64,000 nucleotides of DNA from Zoogloea sp041917255 (GTDB lineage Bacteria > Pseudomonadota > Gammaproteobacteria > Burkholderiales > Rhodocyclaceae): NCBI GenBank assembly GCA_041917255.1, contig JAYRYA010000020.1:1-64000 (forward strand), in the 5' to 3' direction. The notes below the pieces were generated by a model. It worked only from the letters and a program-made list of their open reading frames with translations. It was not told the DNA's origin and did not search any database. The translations under genes were made by a program, and so were the position numbers. Of this stretch, positions 12,422 to 20,381 are shown in pieces; the stretch's first letter is position 1, and every line of letters starts with the position of its first letter.

Positions 12422-12982
12422 TTAGGCAGCCTTCTTGGAGGACTTGGCGGGAGCGGTGGTGCTGACGGCCTTGACAGTGGCGTTGGTCGCGGCGGCCACG
12501 TTGGCTTCGGCGATCTCGGCAACTTGCTTGGCGGCCTTGGTCACGCTGTCGTAGGCGGAGTTGGCGGCGGCGATGGCGGACTTGACAGCAGCCACGGCGA
12601 CGTCGGAACCGGCGGGAGCGGACTTGGCAGCCTTGTCGAGGGCGGCGGCGAAGGTCTTGTTGGCTTCAGCCACTTGAGCTTCGAACAGCTTGGAAACTTC
12701 TTCCTGGGTCTGGGAAGCGATTTCGTAGATGCTGCGGGAGTAGGCGACGGCCTTCTCGACAACCGGCTGGGCCAGGGACGTTTGCAGGGCCAGCAGCTCT
12801 TGGGCATCCTTGGCGCCCAGCAGGGTCTTGGCGGCGGCAACGGAGTCTTCCAGAACAGCGCGGGCGGTGTTCAGGTTCAGGGCGGCGATGCGCTCAGCGC
12901 TGGCGAAGGCGGTGTTGGCCAGGGTCAGCAGGGTTTCAACGTTAGCCTTGTTGGCAGCAACGATTTGCTCGGGGGTGCTCAT
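12422..12982 (-). CDS. phaP: Phasin family protein
   Basis: The 186-residue protein is a phasin, a coat protein of polyhydroxyalkanoate granules. It is almost entirely alpha-helical and Ala-rich. It opens MSTPEQIVAANKANVETLL, continues with AERIAALNLNTARAVLEDS, and ends in the Lys/Ala-rich PAKSSKKAA tail typical of betaproteobacterial phasins. The start at 12982 is fixed by AAGGAG eight bases upstream; an in-frame ATG 13 codons earlier lacks one. A consensus sigma-70 promoter and PhaR-like sites precede it. It is monocistronic, next to the LPS genes on the same strand, with no PHA synthase in the window. Confidence 0.95.
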   Translation of the reverse strand: MSTPEQIVAANKANVETLLTLANTAFASAERIAALNLNTARAVLEDSVAAAKTLLGAKDAQELLALQTSLAQPVVEKAVAYSRSIYEIASQTQEEVSKLFEAQVAEANKTFAAALDKAAKSAPAGSDVAVAAVKSAIAAANSAYDSVTKAAKQVAEIAEANVAAATNATVKAVSTTAPAKSSKKAA

Positions 12983-13036
12983 ATCAATCTCCTTAAGTGA
13001 ATGTGGATCTATTAACTGCAATCATCCGGCGCCTCT

Positions 13037-13052
13037 TTGTGCGCCGCAGCAA
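13037..13052. promoter_or_regulatory. Candidate PhaR operator at the phaP start site
   Basis: The imperfect palindrome TTGTGCGCCGCAGCAA lies at the predicted transcription start of phaP, 10 bases past the -10 box. Its half-sites resemble those of the element at 13096-13114. PhaR repression of phasin genes from paired sites of this kind is known in Ralstonia; assigning it here is inference. Confidence 0.45.
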
Positions 13053-13060
13053 TGGAGTCC

Positions 13061-13088
13061 ATTATATTCAGCGCGGAAGACCTGTCAA
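13061..13088 (-). promoter_or_regulatory. Consensus sigma-70 promoter of phaP
   Basis: The minus strand reads TTGACA (13083-13088), 16 bases, then TATAAT (13061-13066), a full match to both consensus boxes. Transcription would start near 13053, giving a leader of about 70 bases. Such strength fits phasin, one of the most abundant proteins in PHA-accumulating cells. Confidence 0.9.
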
Positions 13089-13095
13089 CAATTTT

Positions 13096-13114
13096 TTGTT
13101 GCAATGCACAACAA
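13096..13114. promoter_or_regulatory. Candidate PhaR operator upstream of the phaP -35 box
   Basis: The imperfect palindrome TTGTTGCAATGCACAACAA lies seven bases upstream of the -35 box. TGCAAT recurs at 13128-13133 and 13139-13143. TGC/GCA-centred repeats are the kind of sequence bound by the PHA regulator PhaR. No phaR gene is in the window. Confidence 0.5.
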
Positions 13115-13217
13115 TCTTATTGGTGGTGCAATCCTTTTGCAATCAAACGTTTGTATTCGATGGGCGAAACTGCCAGGAGATCGTTCAGGGCTGCGGCTTT
13201 ACGCTGCATCGTGCTAA

Positions 13218-13778
13218 TCATAGGTTGCCGGGGCCGTCCTTTTTCTTGGGCTGGATGGTGACCTGCACGCGGCCCTGCTGGCTGGGCAGGGTGGTGGCAT
13301 TTGGCCCATTCGTCACGAGGTAGGTTTCGGTGACGCCGTTGAACTGGATGTACTGGCCGCGCACTTCATCCTCGCCGCTCTTGACCCGGGCGCGCAGGAA
13401 GAACTGGGACAGCTCGCTGCGGGCGTCATGCTCGATGCGCTCGCCTTCGCCGTCGACCCACTCATTCTTGCCTTCGCGCTTCTGGCGGAAGCGGGCCAGG
13501 CCGCCTTCGCCGCCAGTGGCGATGCCACGCTGATAGCCTTCCAGATCCTGGCTTACCACCAGCTTGTCGCTGCGGATGACGAGGGTGCCCTGGGTAAGCA
13601 CGACGTGGCCTTCGAAGATGTGGATCTTGTTCTTGTCGTCCACCGTCACCTTGTCGGCTTCGATGTTGACCGGTTTGCCCCGGTCGGCCTTCTCGGCGTG
13701 GGCGGGGGCGGCCGCCGCGAGGGCGACGACCGCGAGAAGGGGGGCGAGATGGGCGTGGAGCCGGACGAATGGTTTCAT
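13218..13778 (-). CDS. lptA: LPS transport periplasmic protein LptA
   Basis: The 186-residue protein is LptA, the periplasmic bridge that carries lipopolysaccharide from the inner-membrane Lpt complex to LptD. A signal peptide (about residues 1-28, ending PAHA) precedes an OstA-like beta-jellyroll with IEADKVTVDDKNKIHIFEGHVVL and later GQYIQFNGVTETY. The ATG at 13778 overlaps the lptC stop (ATGA), which sets the start over longer upstream frames. lptB usually follows lptA but is absent here; the next gene downstream is phaP with its own promoter. Confidence 0.93.
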   Translation of the reverse strand: MKPFVRLHAHLAPLLAVVALAAAAPAHAEKADRGKPVNIEADKVTVDDKNKIHIFEGHVVLTQGTLVIRSDKLVVSQDLEGYQRGIATGGEGGLARFRQKREGKNEWVDGEGERIEHDARSELSQFFLRARVKSGEDEVRGQYIQFNGVTETYLVTNGPNATTLPSQQGRVQVTIQPKKKDGPGNL

Positions 13779-14356
13779 GGTTTCGGCGTCGGGGTGTTTC
13801 GGTAAATGGTGCCGCGGACCTGGCCCTGCAGGCGGACTTCGCCGACGATGTTGTCGCTTTCCATGCGTTCGGCCTTGATGGTCGTCTTGCCCTGGGTGAG
13901 CGTGACGGGCTTGTCGGAACGCATCTTCTCGTCGTCGGGCCAGACGGTCATCTCTTCGGTGCGCAGGGTGGATTCGGGCTTGCTGGCGGTGGCGTCGCGG
14001 CGGACGAAGACATTGTCGGAAAGAACCACGGTGTCCCCGTCCTTGCTGACCCGGGCAAAGTTGGATTCGACCCACACGGGCTCGGGGCGGTTGAGGTAAT
14101 TAAGGCGCGGGCGGACGAGTTCGGTGGTTTCGTCGTCGGCGTAATGGACCATCCGGTCTGCCACCAGGACATACTGGATCTTGCCGGTGAGGTCGAAGCG
14201 GCGGACGGTGAGCTTGTCGGCGGAGAAATCGGCCTCGTGGGTTTTTTCTGTCCGCGCAGCGGCGGGCTGCTGGGTGACCCGGTCGAGCCACACCGAAACG
14301 CCGGCGAGGAGCGTCAGCACCACGAGGGGGAAGAGGCTGTGGCCCCGGCCGTTCAT
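13775..14356 (-). CDS. lptC: LPS export protein LptC
   Basis: The 193-residue protein is LptC, a bitopic inner-membrane protein that hands LPS from LptBFG to LptA. One N-terminal transmembrane helix (residues 8-20, LFPLVVLTLLAGV) anchors a periplasmic domain of LptC/DUF1239 type (DFSADKLTVRRFDLTGKIQY onward). It is translationally coupled to lptA through ATGA. Upstream it is linked to kdsD through a 12-codon minicistron that overlaps both neighbours. A GGAG ribosome site precedes the ATG. Confidence 0.9.
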   Translation of the reverse strand: MNGRGHSLFPLVVLTLLAGVSVWLDRVTQQPAAARTEKTHEADFSADKLTVRRFDLTGKIQYVLVADRMVHYADDETTELVRPRLNYLNRPEPVWVESNFARVSKDGDTVVLSDNVFVRRDATASKPESTLRTEEMTVWPDDEKMRSDKPVTLTQGKTTIKAERMESDNIVGEVRLQGQVRGTIYRNTPTPKP

Positions 14357-14391
14357 CGGGGGCTCCGCGTAGTGAGGGTTGCGCTTGCCAT
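14353..14391 (-). CDS. Twelve-codon minicistron between kdsD and lptC, possible kdsC remnant
   Basis: A 12-residue frame (MASATLTTRSPR, then stop) starts on the last base of the kdsD stop (TGATG) and ends inside the lptC start (ATGA). In many Proteobacteria kdsC, the Kdo-8-phosphate phosphatase gene, occupies this slot with similar overlaps. The frame may be what remains after an in-frame internal deletion of kdsC, or just a coupling device, or chance. I see the frame and overlaps directly; the origin is inference. Confidence 0.3.
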   Translation of the reverse strand: MASATLTTRSPR

Positions 14392-15383
14392 CAGATGACC
14401 TTGGCGAGCATCAGGTCGTGGTGGTTGAGGGCGCCGATGAGGCGGCCGGTGGCGTCGGTCACCAGCAACTGGCTGATGCGACGCGTCTCCATCATTTCGG
14501 CCGCCTCGACGGCGAGGGCTTCGGCGTGAATGGTGCGCGGGCCACGGCTCATCACGTCGGCCACGCGGGCGGTGGTGAAGTTGCAGCCGCTGGCCAGTGA
14601 GCGACGCAGGTCGCCGTCGGTGTAGATCCCGACGATGCGCTGGTCGGCATCGACGATGGCGGTCATGCCCATGCCAGCGCGGGTCATTTCCATCAAGGCG
14701 TCGGCGAGCAGCGCGTCTTCGGCGACTTTCGGGACTGCGGCGCCGCTGCGCATCACGTCGGACACGTGGGTGAGCAGGCGACGGCCGAGGGCGCCGCCGG
14801 GGTGCGAGCGGGCGAAATCGTCGGCGCCAAAGCCGCGGGCGTCGAGCAGCGCCACCGCGAGGGCGTCGGACAGGGCCAGGCTGGCGGTGGTGCTGGCAGT
14901 GGGCGCGAGGTTGAGCGGGCAGGCTTCTTCCTTGACCGCGCCGTTGAGATGCACGTCGGCCTCGCGGGCGAGGGGTGAGTCGGGGTTGCCGGTGATGGCA
15001 ATCAGCCGGGCGCCCTGGCGTTTGACGAGGGGGACGATCTTCAACAACTCTTCGCCGGAGCCGGAGTAGGAGAGGGCGATCAGCACGTCGTTGGCGGTGA
15101 TCATGCCCAGGTCGCCGTGGGCGGCTTCGGCAGCGTGGACGAAATAGGCGGGGGTGCCGGTGCTGGCCAGGGTGGCTGCGAACTTGCGCCCGATGTGCCC
15201 CGATTTGCCGACACCCGACACGATGACCCGCCCGCTGGAGGCGAGAATTAGGTCAACTGCCTTGACCAATTCCGGCCCCAGCTGGTCGGCCAGCGCGCGA
15301 ACGGCGTCGGCTTCGATCTCGAGGACGTGGCGGGCCAGGGCGAGGACGCGGTCATGCGCAGCGGGATTCGGGGCGGAGCTCAT
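14391..15383 (-). CDS. kdsD: D-arabinose 5-phosphate isomerase
   Basis: The 330-residue enzyme interconverts ribulose 5-phosphate and arabinose 5-phosphate, the first step towards Kdo of the LPS core. An N-terminal SIS domain (about 30-170) has the signature SGVGKSGHIGRKFAATLASTGTPAYFVH, and two CBS domains follow from about residue 210 (DVMRSGAAVP, VMSRGPRTIH). Length matches E. coli KdsD at 328. The ATG at 15383 gives the family start; the frame is open upstream without similarity. It leads the kdsD-lptC-lptA operon and is divergent from the kefB-like gene. Confidence 0.95.
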   Translation of the reverse strand: MSSAPNPAAHDRVLALARHVLEIEADAVRALADQLGPELVKAVDLILASSGRVIVSGVGKSGHIGRKFAATLASTGTPAYFVHAAEAAHGDLGMITANDVLIALSYSGSGEELLKIVPLVKRQGARLIAITGNPDSPLAREADVHLNGAVKEEACPLNLAPTASTTASLALSDALAVALLDARGFGADDFARSHPGGALGRRLLTHVSDVMRSGAAVPKVAEDALLADALMEMTRAGMGMTAIVDADQRIVGIYTDGDLRRSLASGCNFTTARVADVMSRGPRTIHAEALAVEAAEMMETRRISQLLVTDATGRLIGALNHHDLMLAKVI

Positions 15384-15459
15384 GGGCGGCGTGGGTATAA
15401 TCGGGCTCAGGAGTATATCAGATCGACTATTCCGCCCGTCCCGGGCGCCCCTGCCATCC

Positions 15460-17436
15460 ATGGTCAATACCCTCGAGCTGGTGCTCGCTCTTCTTGCCGG
15501 TGCGGTGCTGGTGGTCGGTATCTTCCGGTCGCTCAACCTGCCGCCGGTGCTCGGCTACCTGATGGTCGGCGCGGCCGTCGGGCCCCACGCGATGAACCTG
15601 ATGCCGGACACCGGCGGGGCGCGCTACCTCGCCGAGTTCGGGGTGGTGTTCCTGATGTTCACCATCGGGCTGGAGTTCTCGCTGCCGCGGTTGTACAGCA
15701 TGAAGCGCATCGTGTTCGGGCTGGGCGCGATGCAGGTGCTGGCGTCCGTCGTGCTGGCGATGATCGCGGCGCGTGTCGGTGGGCTGGGTTGGGGCGCGGG
15801 GTTTGCGCTGGGTGGAACGCTGGCGATGTCGTCCACCGCGATTCTCTCCAAGTTGCTGTCGGATCGCCTTGAACTGGATTCGAAGCATGGTCGCGAGACC
15901 ATCGGCGTGCTGCTGTTCCAGGATCTCGCGGTGGTGCCGCTGCTGATCCTGATTCCCGCGCTTTCCGGGCCGGCGGATGCGCTGTTCGATACCCTCGCGC
16001 TGGCGACGGCCAAGGCGGTGGGGCTGTTGGCGCTGGTGCTGTTCTTCGGCCAGCGGGTGATGCGCACGTGGTTCTTCCATGTGGCGCGGCAGAAGTCGGC
16101 CGAGCTGTTCATGCTCAACGTGCTGCTCATCACGCTGGGGCTGGCGTGGCTCACCGAGATCGTCGGGTTGTCGCTGGCGCTGGGTGCCTTCCTGGCGGGC
16201 ATGCTGATCTCCGAGACCGAATACCGCTACCACGTGGAGGAGGACATCAAGCCTTTCCGCGATGTGCTGCTGGGACTGTTCTTCGTGACGGTGGGGATGT
16301 TCCTCGACGTGGGGCAGATCATCCTCAGCCTGCCAGCGGTGCTGGCGATGCTGGCGGCGTTGCTGGTGGGCAAGTTCCTGATCGCCGGGGCTGCGTCGCG
16401 GCTGCTCGGCAGCCCGCAGGGCACGGCGGCGCGCACCGGCCTGTGGTTGTGCGCGGGGGGCGAGTTCGGGTTTGTACTGTTGTCGCAGATCGACGATGCG
16501 AAGCTGCTGCCGGCGGCGTTGTCGCAGGTGGTGGTGGCGGCGCTGGTGCTGTCGATGCTGCTGGCGCCGCTGATCGTGCAGGCCAGCGAGAAGATCGTGC
16601 TGCGCCTGGTGCCTTCGGAGTGGATGAGCCGCTCGCTGCAGCTCACCAGCATCGCCACCCAGTCGATGTTCGTGGACAAGCACGCGATCCTGTGCGGCTT
16701 CGGCCGCAACGGTCAGTACCTTGGCCGTCTGCTGGAGCAGGAGGGGATCACCTACATCGCGCTGGATCTCGACCCGGAGCGGGTGCGCGAGGCCGCCGCG
16801 GCGGGCGAGACGGTGGTTTTCGGCGATGCAGCCAAGCGCGAGACGCTGATGGCGGCGGGGATCTCGCGGGCGTCGGTGGTGGTCATCACCTACGCCGACA
16901 CCGACGCGGCGCTGCGGGCGATGAGCATGGTGCGGGCGTGTCGGCCGGACGTGCCGGTGGTGGTGCGCACCGCCGACGAGATCGACCTGGAGAAGCTCCA
17001 GGAGGCCGGTGCTGCCGAGGTGGTACCGGAGTCGGTGGAGTCTTCGCTGATGCTGGCCTCTCATGCGCTGGCGCTGGTGGGGATTCCGCTGCCCCGCATC
17101 CTCAAGCGCATCCGAGAGATTCGAGCCGAGCGCTACCACCTGCTGCGCGGCATCTACCGGGGCGGCGAGCACCTGCACGAGGAATCTCTCGAGGAGCGCC
17201 AGCAGGTGCGCCTGCACTCGGTGCCGCTGGATGCCGGCGCCTACGGGATCGGCAAGAGCCTGGCCGAGCTGCGCCTGAAGGAGCTGGGCGTGGAGATCAC
17301 CGCAGTGCGGCGTCAGCGCATCCGGGTCGTTGACCCGGTGCCGGAAACCCGGCTGGAGCTGGAGGACGTGCTGGTGCTGCTCGGCACGCCGTCGCAGATC
17401 GGCAACGCCGAGACGCGGCTGCTGAAGGGAATCTGA
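15460..17436 (+). CDS. kefB: KefB/KefC-type monovalent cation:proton antiporter
   Basis: The 658-residue protein is a CPA2-family antiporter. Residues 1-385 form about twelve membrane helices (LELVLALLAGAVLVVG, TIGLEFSLPRLYSMK, GGTLAMSSTAILSKLL). An RCK/TrkA-N domain follows with the nucleotide-binding GFGRNGQYLGRLLEQEG near residue 415, and a TrkA-C domain ends the chain (VEITAVRRQRI, LEDVLVLLGTP). It probably exports K+ or another cation in exchange for protons; ion and ligand are not readable. The ATG at 15460 begins right at the first membrane helix. It converges with the pilin-like gene, three bases between the stops. Confidence 0.9.
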   Translation: MVNTLELVLALLAGAVLVVGIFRSLNLPPVLGYLMVGAAVGPHAMNLMPDTGGARYLAEFGVVFLMFTIGLEFSLPRLYSMKRIVFGLGAMQVLASVVLAMIAARVGGLGWGAGFALGGTLAMSSTAILSKLLSDRLELDSKHGRETIGVLLFQDLAVVPLLILIPALSGPADALFDTLALATAKAVGLLALVLFFGQRVMRTWFFHVARQKSAELFMLNVLLITLGLAWLTEIVGLSLALGAFLAGMLISETEYRYHVEEDIKPFRDVLLGLFFVTVGMFLDVGQIILSLPAVLAMLAALLVGKFLIAGAASRLLGSPQGTAARTGLWLCAGGEFGFVLLSQIDDAKLLPAALSQVVVAALVLSMLLAPLIVQASEKIVLRLVPSEWMSRSLQLTSIATQSMFVDKHAILCGFGRNGQYLGRLLEQEGITYIALDLDPERVREAAAAGETVVFGDAAKRETLMAAGISRASVVVITYADTDAALRAMSMVRACRPDVPVVVRTADEIDLEKLQEAGAAEVVPESVESSLMLASHALALVGIPLPRILKRIREIRAERYHLLRGIYRGGEHLHEESLEERQQVRLHSVPLDAGAYGIGKSLAELRLKELGVEITAVRRQRIRVVDPVPETRLELEDVLVLLGTPSQIGNAETRLLKGI

Positions 17437-17439
17437 ACT

Positions 17440-18084
17440 TCAGTTGGCGGCGCACACGGTATAGACCGTGGCGTCGTTGAGGTCCGCCGGTGTGACGGCT
17501 GCGCCACCGGACAGGAGGCGCACCGTGCCTGTGTTCGGCAGGCCATCGTCCATCGCGATATCCACCTGCCGGGCAAAGGTGCCCGCGAGGTTCTCCTGGC
17601 AGATGAAGAAGCTCCCGCCCCAGCCGGCGAGCGGGCTGGTGCTGGTGACGCCGATGCGCCCGGCGAAGGCGTTGCGGGGCAGCCAGTCGGCGATCGCGAC
17701 ACCGTCGGCGCCCGGGTTGCGGCTGTCGCCGCTGGCCAGGTTGGCGAGACGCACGTGCTGCCAGAAAAGCACGGCTTCGTCAGTGACGGTGGTGGAGTTC
17801 CAGGTGCCTTCGATTCGCCCGTTGCCCGAGGTGCCGCCGGTGGTTGCGCGCACCGCGCCGGCCAGCCGGTTGGCGACACCGGCATCGTCGCCGGGCAGGG
17901 CACGGAAGCGGTCCTGGTAGGCGTAGATGTAAGTCGCGGTGTTGCGGAAATCGCCGATGACGTTCTTCACCTTGGCGCTGTTGATGAGTTCCTGGCCTTT
18001 GAGGATGCCCCCGAGCAGCAGCCCGATGATGACCAGTACGACTGCGATCTCTACCAGAGTGAAGCCTTGCTGCCGAACCTTCAT
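17440..18084 (-). CDS. Prepilin-type protein, type IV pilin/pseudopilin fold
   Basis: The 214-residue protein has a class III prepilin leader, MKVRQQG before FTLVEIAVVLVIIGLLLGG, with Glu at +5 of the mature form and a single hydrophobic helix. The remaining 180 residues have few aromatic or charged repeats and two cysteines near the end (FICQENL, VCAAN). Ribosome site GGAGG fixes the ATG at 18084. It would be processed by a prepilin peptidase and assembled in a type IV pilus or type II secretion pseudopilus. No assembly ATPase or secretin is nearby, so which machine it serves is unknown. Confidence 0.85.
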   Translation of the reverse strand: MKVRQQGFTLVEIAVVLVIIGLLLGGILKGQELINSAKVKNVIGDFRNTATYIYAYQDRFRALPGDDAGVANRLAGAVRATTGGTSGNGRIEGTWNSTTVTDEAVLFWQHVRLANLASGDSRNPGADGVAIADWLPRNAFAGRIGVTSTSPLAGWGGSFFICQENLAGTFARQVDIAMDDGLPNTGTVRLLSGGAAVTPADLNDATVYTVCAAN

Positions 18085-18187
18085 GTCGCCTCCCGTGTGC
18101 CGCCAGCACGGATCGTGCATGGCGATGTCTATTGATACAGTACGGGTATTGTAATTCGGATCGGATTTTTGGGGAATGCCATTGGTT

Positions 18188-19495
18188 TCATGTTGCCCGG
18201 GTCGGTTGAATGGCCGGGGTTGCCGGTGTGGCGAAGATTCTCTGTCCTTGCAGGCGATAGACCGGAACGTAACCCTTGCCCTTGAGCATCAGCAGGATCG
18301 GTTTGGCAAAGGCGAAGGCACCGTGGAGGCGCTCGAAGGCGCGGCTGTCGCACTGGATGGTGCTGGGGTCGCCCTCGGTGCACAGGCGGAAGGCAAGATT
18401 GACGGTGTCGCCCCACAGGTCATAGATGAACTTGGCGCGGCCCACCACGCCCGCCACCACCGGGCCGGAGGCGATGCCGATGCGGACCTCCAGCTCCAGC
18501 CCGTCGGTGAAATCATGGTTGCGCAGGGTGGCCTGCATATCGAGGGCCAGGGTTGCCATCGCCGCGTGGGGCTCGATCGGGTGGGCGTGCAGCCCACCGG
18601 CCACCATGTAACCGTCGCCAATGGTCTTGATGCGTTCGAGGCCGTGCTGTTCGCACAGCTCGTCAAAGCGGCAGAAGATCCGGTTGAGCATCTCGAACAC
18701 CGCCTTGGGCGCCATGCCGCTGGCGATGCGGGTGTAGTCGACGATGTCGGCGAACATCACGACGACTTCGGCGTGGCCGTCGGCGATGGTGCCGGTGTTG
18801 TCCTTCAGGCGGGCGGCGATGGGGGCCGGCAGGATGTTGAGCAGCAGGCGCTCGGAGCGCTCCTGGGCGAGGTGCAACTGGCGGTGAGCGTCGGCGAGGC
18901 GTTCGCGGGTCTTGTTGCGTTGGCCCATCGCAAAGCGTAGCTGGACGTAGATCACGGTCGCCACGGCAGCCACATGGCTTGCCAGGGCGAGCGGTGAGGT
19001 GGGCACACCGCCGGGCAGGAAGATACTGGAGGCAAAGGTCAGCAAGATGAATCCCAGGAACCACGGTGCCGATGTCTTGCCGCCGAGGCACAGCAGACTG
19101 GTGGTGGGCACGAGGATGGCCCACACGGGTAGCCCGGCGGTGACCGGCGTCGAGCCGAGGAGTGCCAGGGTAGCGAACGGAAATGCCAGCATCAGGCCCA
19201 GCTGCAGAGGGCCGTACAGCCCGCCCCTGCGGTGCTGCCGGAAGAACTGCAGGTTGATGCCAGCCAGCGCGGGCACCACGGCGGCGGCGAGGGCGCGGGG
19301 GTTTCCCTCGACGAGCAGATTTCCCGCCAGCCAGAGCAGGGCTGCGGTGGCAAAAAGCACGCTGGCCAGATTCAGGCGGATCTTCCTGATGCTGGTTTCG
19401 TCGTCGTCGTCGGGGCGCGCGCCGATGTCCAGGATCGCCCTGAGGATGCGGCGGGCTGGATGGCCGGGGGGAAGGTAGTGCCTGGGCTCAGGCAT
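18188..19495 (-). CDS. Membrane-bound class III adenylate cyclase
   Basis: The 435-residue protein makes cyclic AMP. About six N-terminal membrane helices (residues 35-200) lead through a short coiled segment (NKTRERLADAHRQLHLAQERS) into a class III cyclase domain. Visible catalytic elements are FADIVDYT (metal aspartates, about 248-255), IKTIGDGYM and LWGDTVNLA. Lys in IKTIGD and Asp in LWGD are the adenine-selecting pair, favouring ATP over GTP. The ATG at 19495 was chosen over a TTG ten codons upstream. It lies between pseudopilin genes on the same strand, so coupling of cAMP to pilus-like functions is possible but unproven. Confidence 0.87.
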   Translation of the reverse strand: MPEPRHYLPPGHPARRILRAILDIGARPDDDDETSIRKIRLNLASVLFATAALLWLAGNLLVEGNPRALAAAVVPALAGINLQFFRQHRRGGLYGPLQLGLMLAFPFATLALLGSTPVTAGLPVWAILVPTTSLLCLGGKTSAPWFLGFILLTFASSIFLPGGVPTSPLALASHVAAVATVIYVQLRFAMGQRNKTRERLADAHRQLHLAQERSERLLLNILPAPIAARLKDNTGTIADGHAEVVVMFADIVDYTRIASGMAPKAVFEMLNRIFCRFDELCEQHGLERIKTIGDGYMVAGGLHAHPIEPHAAMATLALDMQATLRNHDFTDGLELEVRIGIASGPVVAGVVGRAKFIYDLWGDTVNLAFRLCTEGDPSTIQCDSRAFERLHGAFAFAKPILLMLKGKGYVPVYRLQGQRIFATPATPAIQPTRAT

Positions 19496-19640
19496 CGGAT
19501 TACCTGCAGAAGTGAGCCGTGACAAGTTTCACGTCTGTAGGAAACGGGGGTCAAGACGGAGCGGCGGGCTGATTGTCGGGATGTGTGTCGTAGTGCGCAG
19601 CGCGCCGCATCGGGACAGGGCGCGACACGTATGCTGACCG

Positions 19641-20381
19641 TCAGGGCAGCGTGCCGGCGCTGATGAGGCGGTGAGCGAGGAGGTTGGGCGACAGCCAGGT
19701 CACACGGTCGTCGAAACGGCCACCGGGGGCGTCCGGGTTGTCGGAGGCGGGCCGGCTGTAGAACAGTCGGCCGTCGGTGCTGGCGTTGCGGGCCTCGTCG
19801 CTGCCGTCCGGGGCGGGGGCGAGGAGGTTGCCCTGCTGATCGATGGCACCCATGCCGTTGGCGCCGTGGGAGAGGATCACCGCCGGGGTGCGCCCGCCGC
19901 TGGTGGTGAGGAAAAGCTCGGCGCCGTCGAGGTTGCGGGTCTTGATGTCGATGTCGCCATCGGCAAGGTTGGCCTTCTCGCCGGTGACGACATTGCGGAT
20001 CGGCTGGACGTAAGGAGTGGCGACCGCGTAGCGAAGGCGGCGAGACCAGCCATCAACGCCGGCGATGCCGAGGGTCGCCCACGGGAGCAGGCCGTTGTAT
20101 GCGCGGCAGGCGGTGGGGCTTGCGCGGTCTTCGGCGCCGTCGGTGGGGCTTCTGGCGGGGCAGGGGAGGTAACCCTTGCGCACCACGAAGCCGATCAGCG
20201 CGTCGCGGGCTTCGCCGAGGGCGTCGTCGGTGGCGGCCTCGGCGCGGCGGGCGAGGTGGGTCGATAGTCCGACAGTGAGCCCACCGGCAAGGAGGGTGAG
20301 GATGAGCAGCACGACGGCCATCTCGATGAGCGTGAAGCCATGGTGGTGCCGGGGCGTGGCGGAACGAATCAGGGAATGCAT
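19641..20381 (-). CDS. Pseudopilin-like protein with prepilin leader
   Basis: The 246-residue protein has a 15-residue prepilin leader ending HHHG before FTLIEMAVVLLILTLLAGG with Glu5. After the helix comes ARDALIGFVVRKGYLPCP and later GLLPWATLGIAGVDGW, a pattern shared with the upstream neighbour (ARDALLGFATTYR, GYLPCPDLDGDG, GRLPYLTL). Its start overlaps the end of that gene by 13 bases. The two are probably ancient paralogues working in one pilus-like or secretion structure. No specific family name is assigned. Confidence 0.78.
   Translation of the reverse strand: MHSLIRSATPRHHHGFTLIEMAVVLLILTLLAGGLTVGLSTHLARRAEAATDDALGEARDALIGFVVRKGYLPCPARSPTDGAEDRASPTACRAYNGLLPWATLGIAGVDGWSRRLRYAVATPYVQPIRNVVTGEKANLADGDIDIKTRNLDGAELFLTTSGGRTPAVILSHGANGMGAIDQQGNLLAPAPDGSDEARNASTDGRLFYSRPASDNPDAPGGRFDDRVTWLSPNLLAHRLISAGTLP

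Noticed and set aside
15396..15401. TATAAT between kdsD and the kefB-like gene as a plus-strand promoter
   Set aside because: No acceptable -35 sequence at 16-18 bases upstream, so I do not list it as a promoter.
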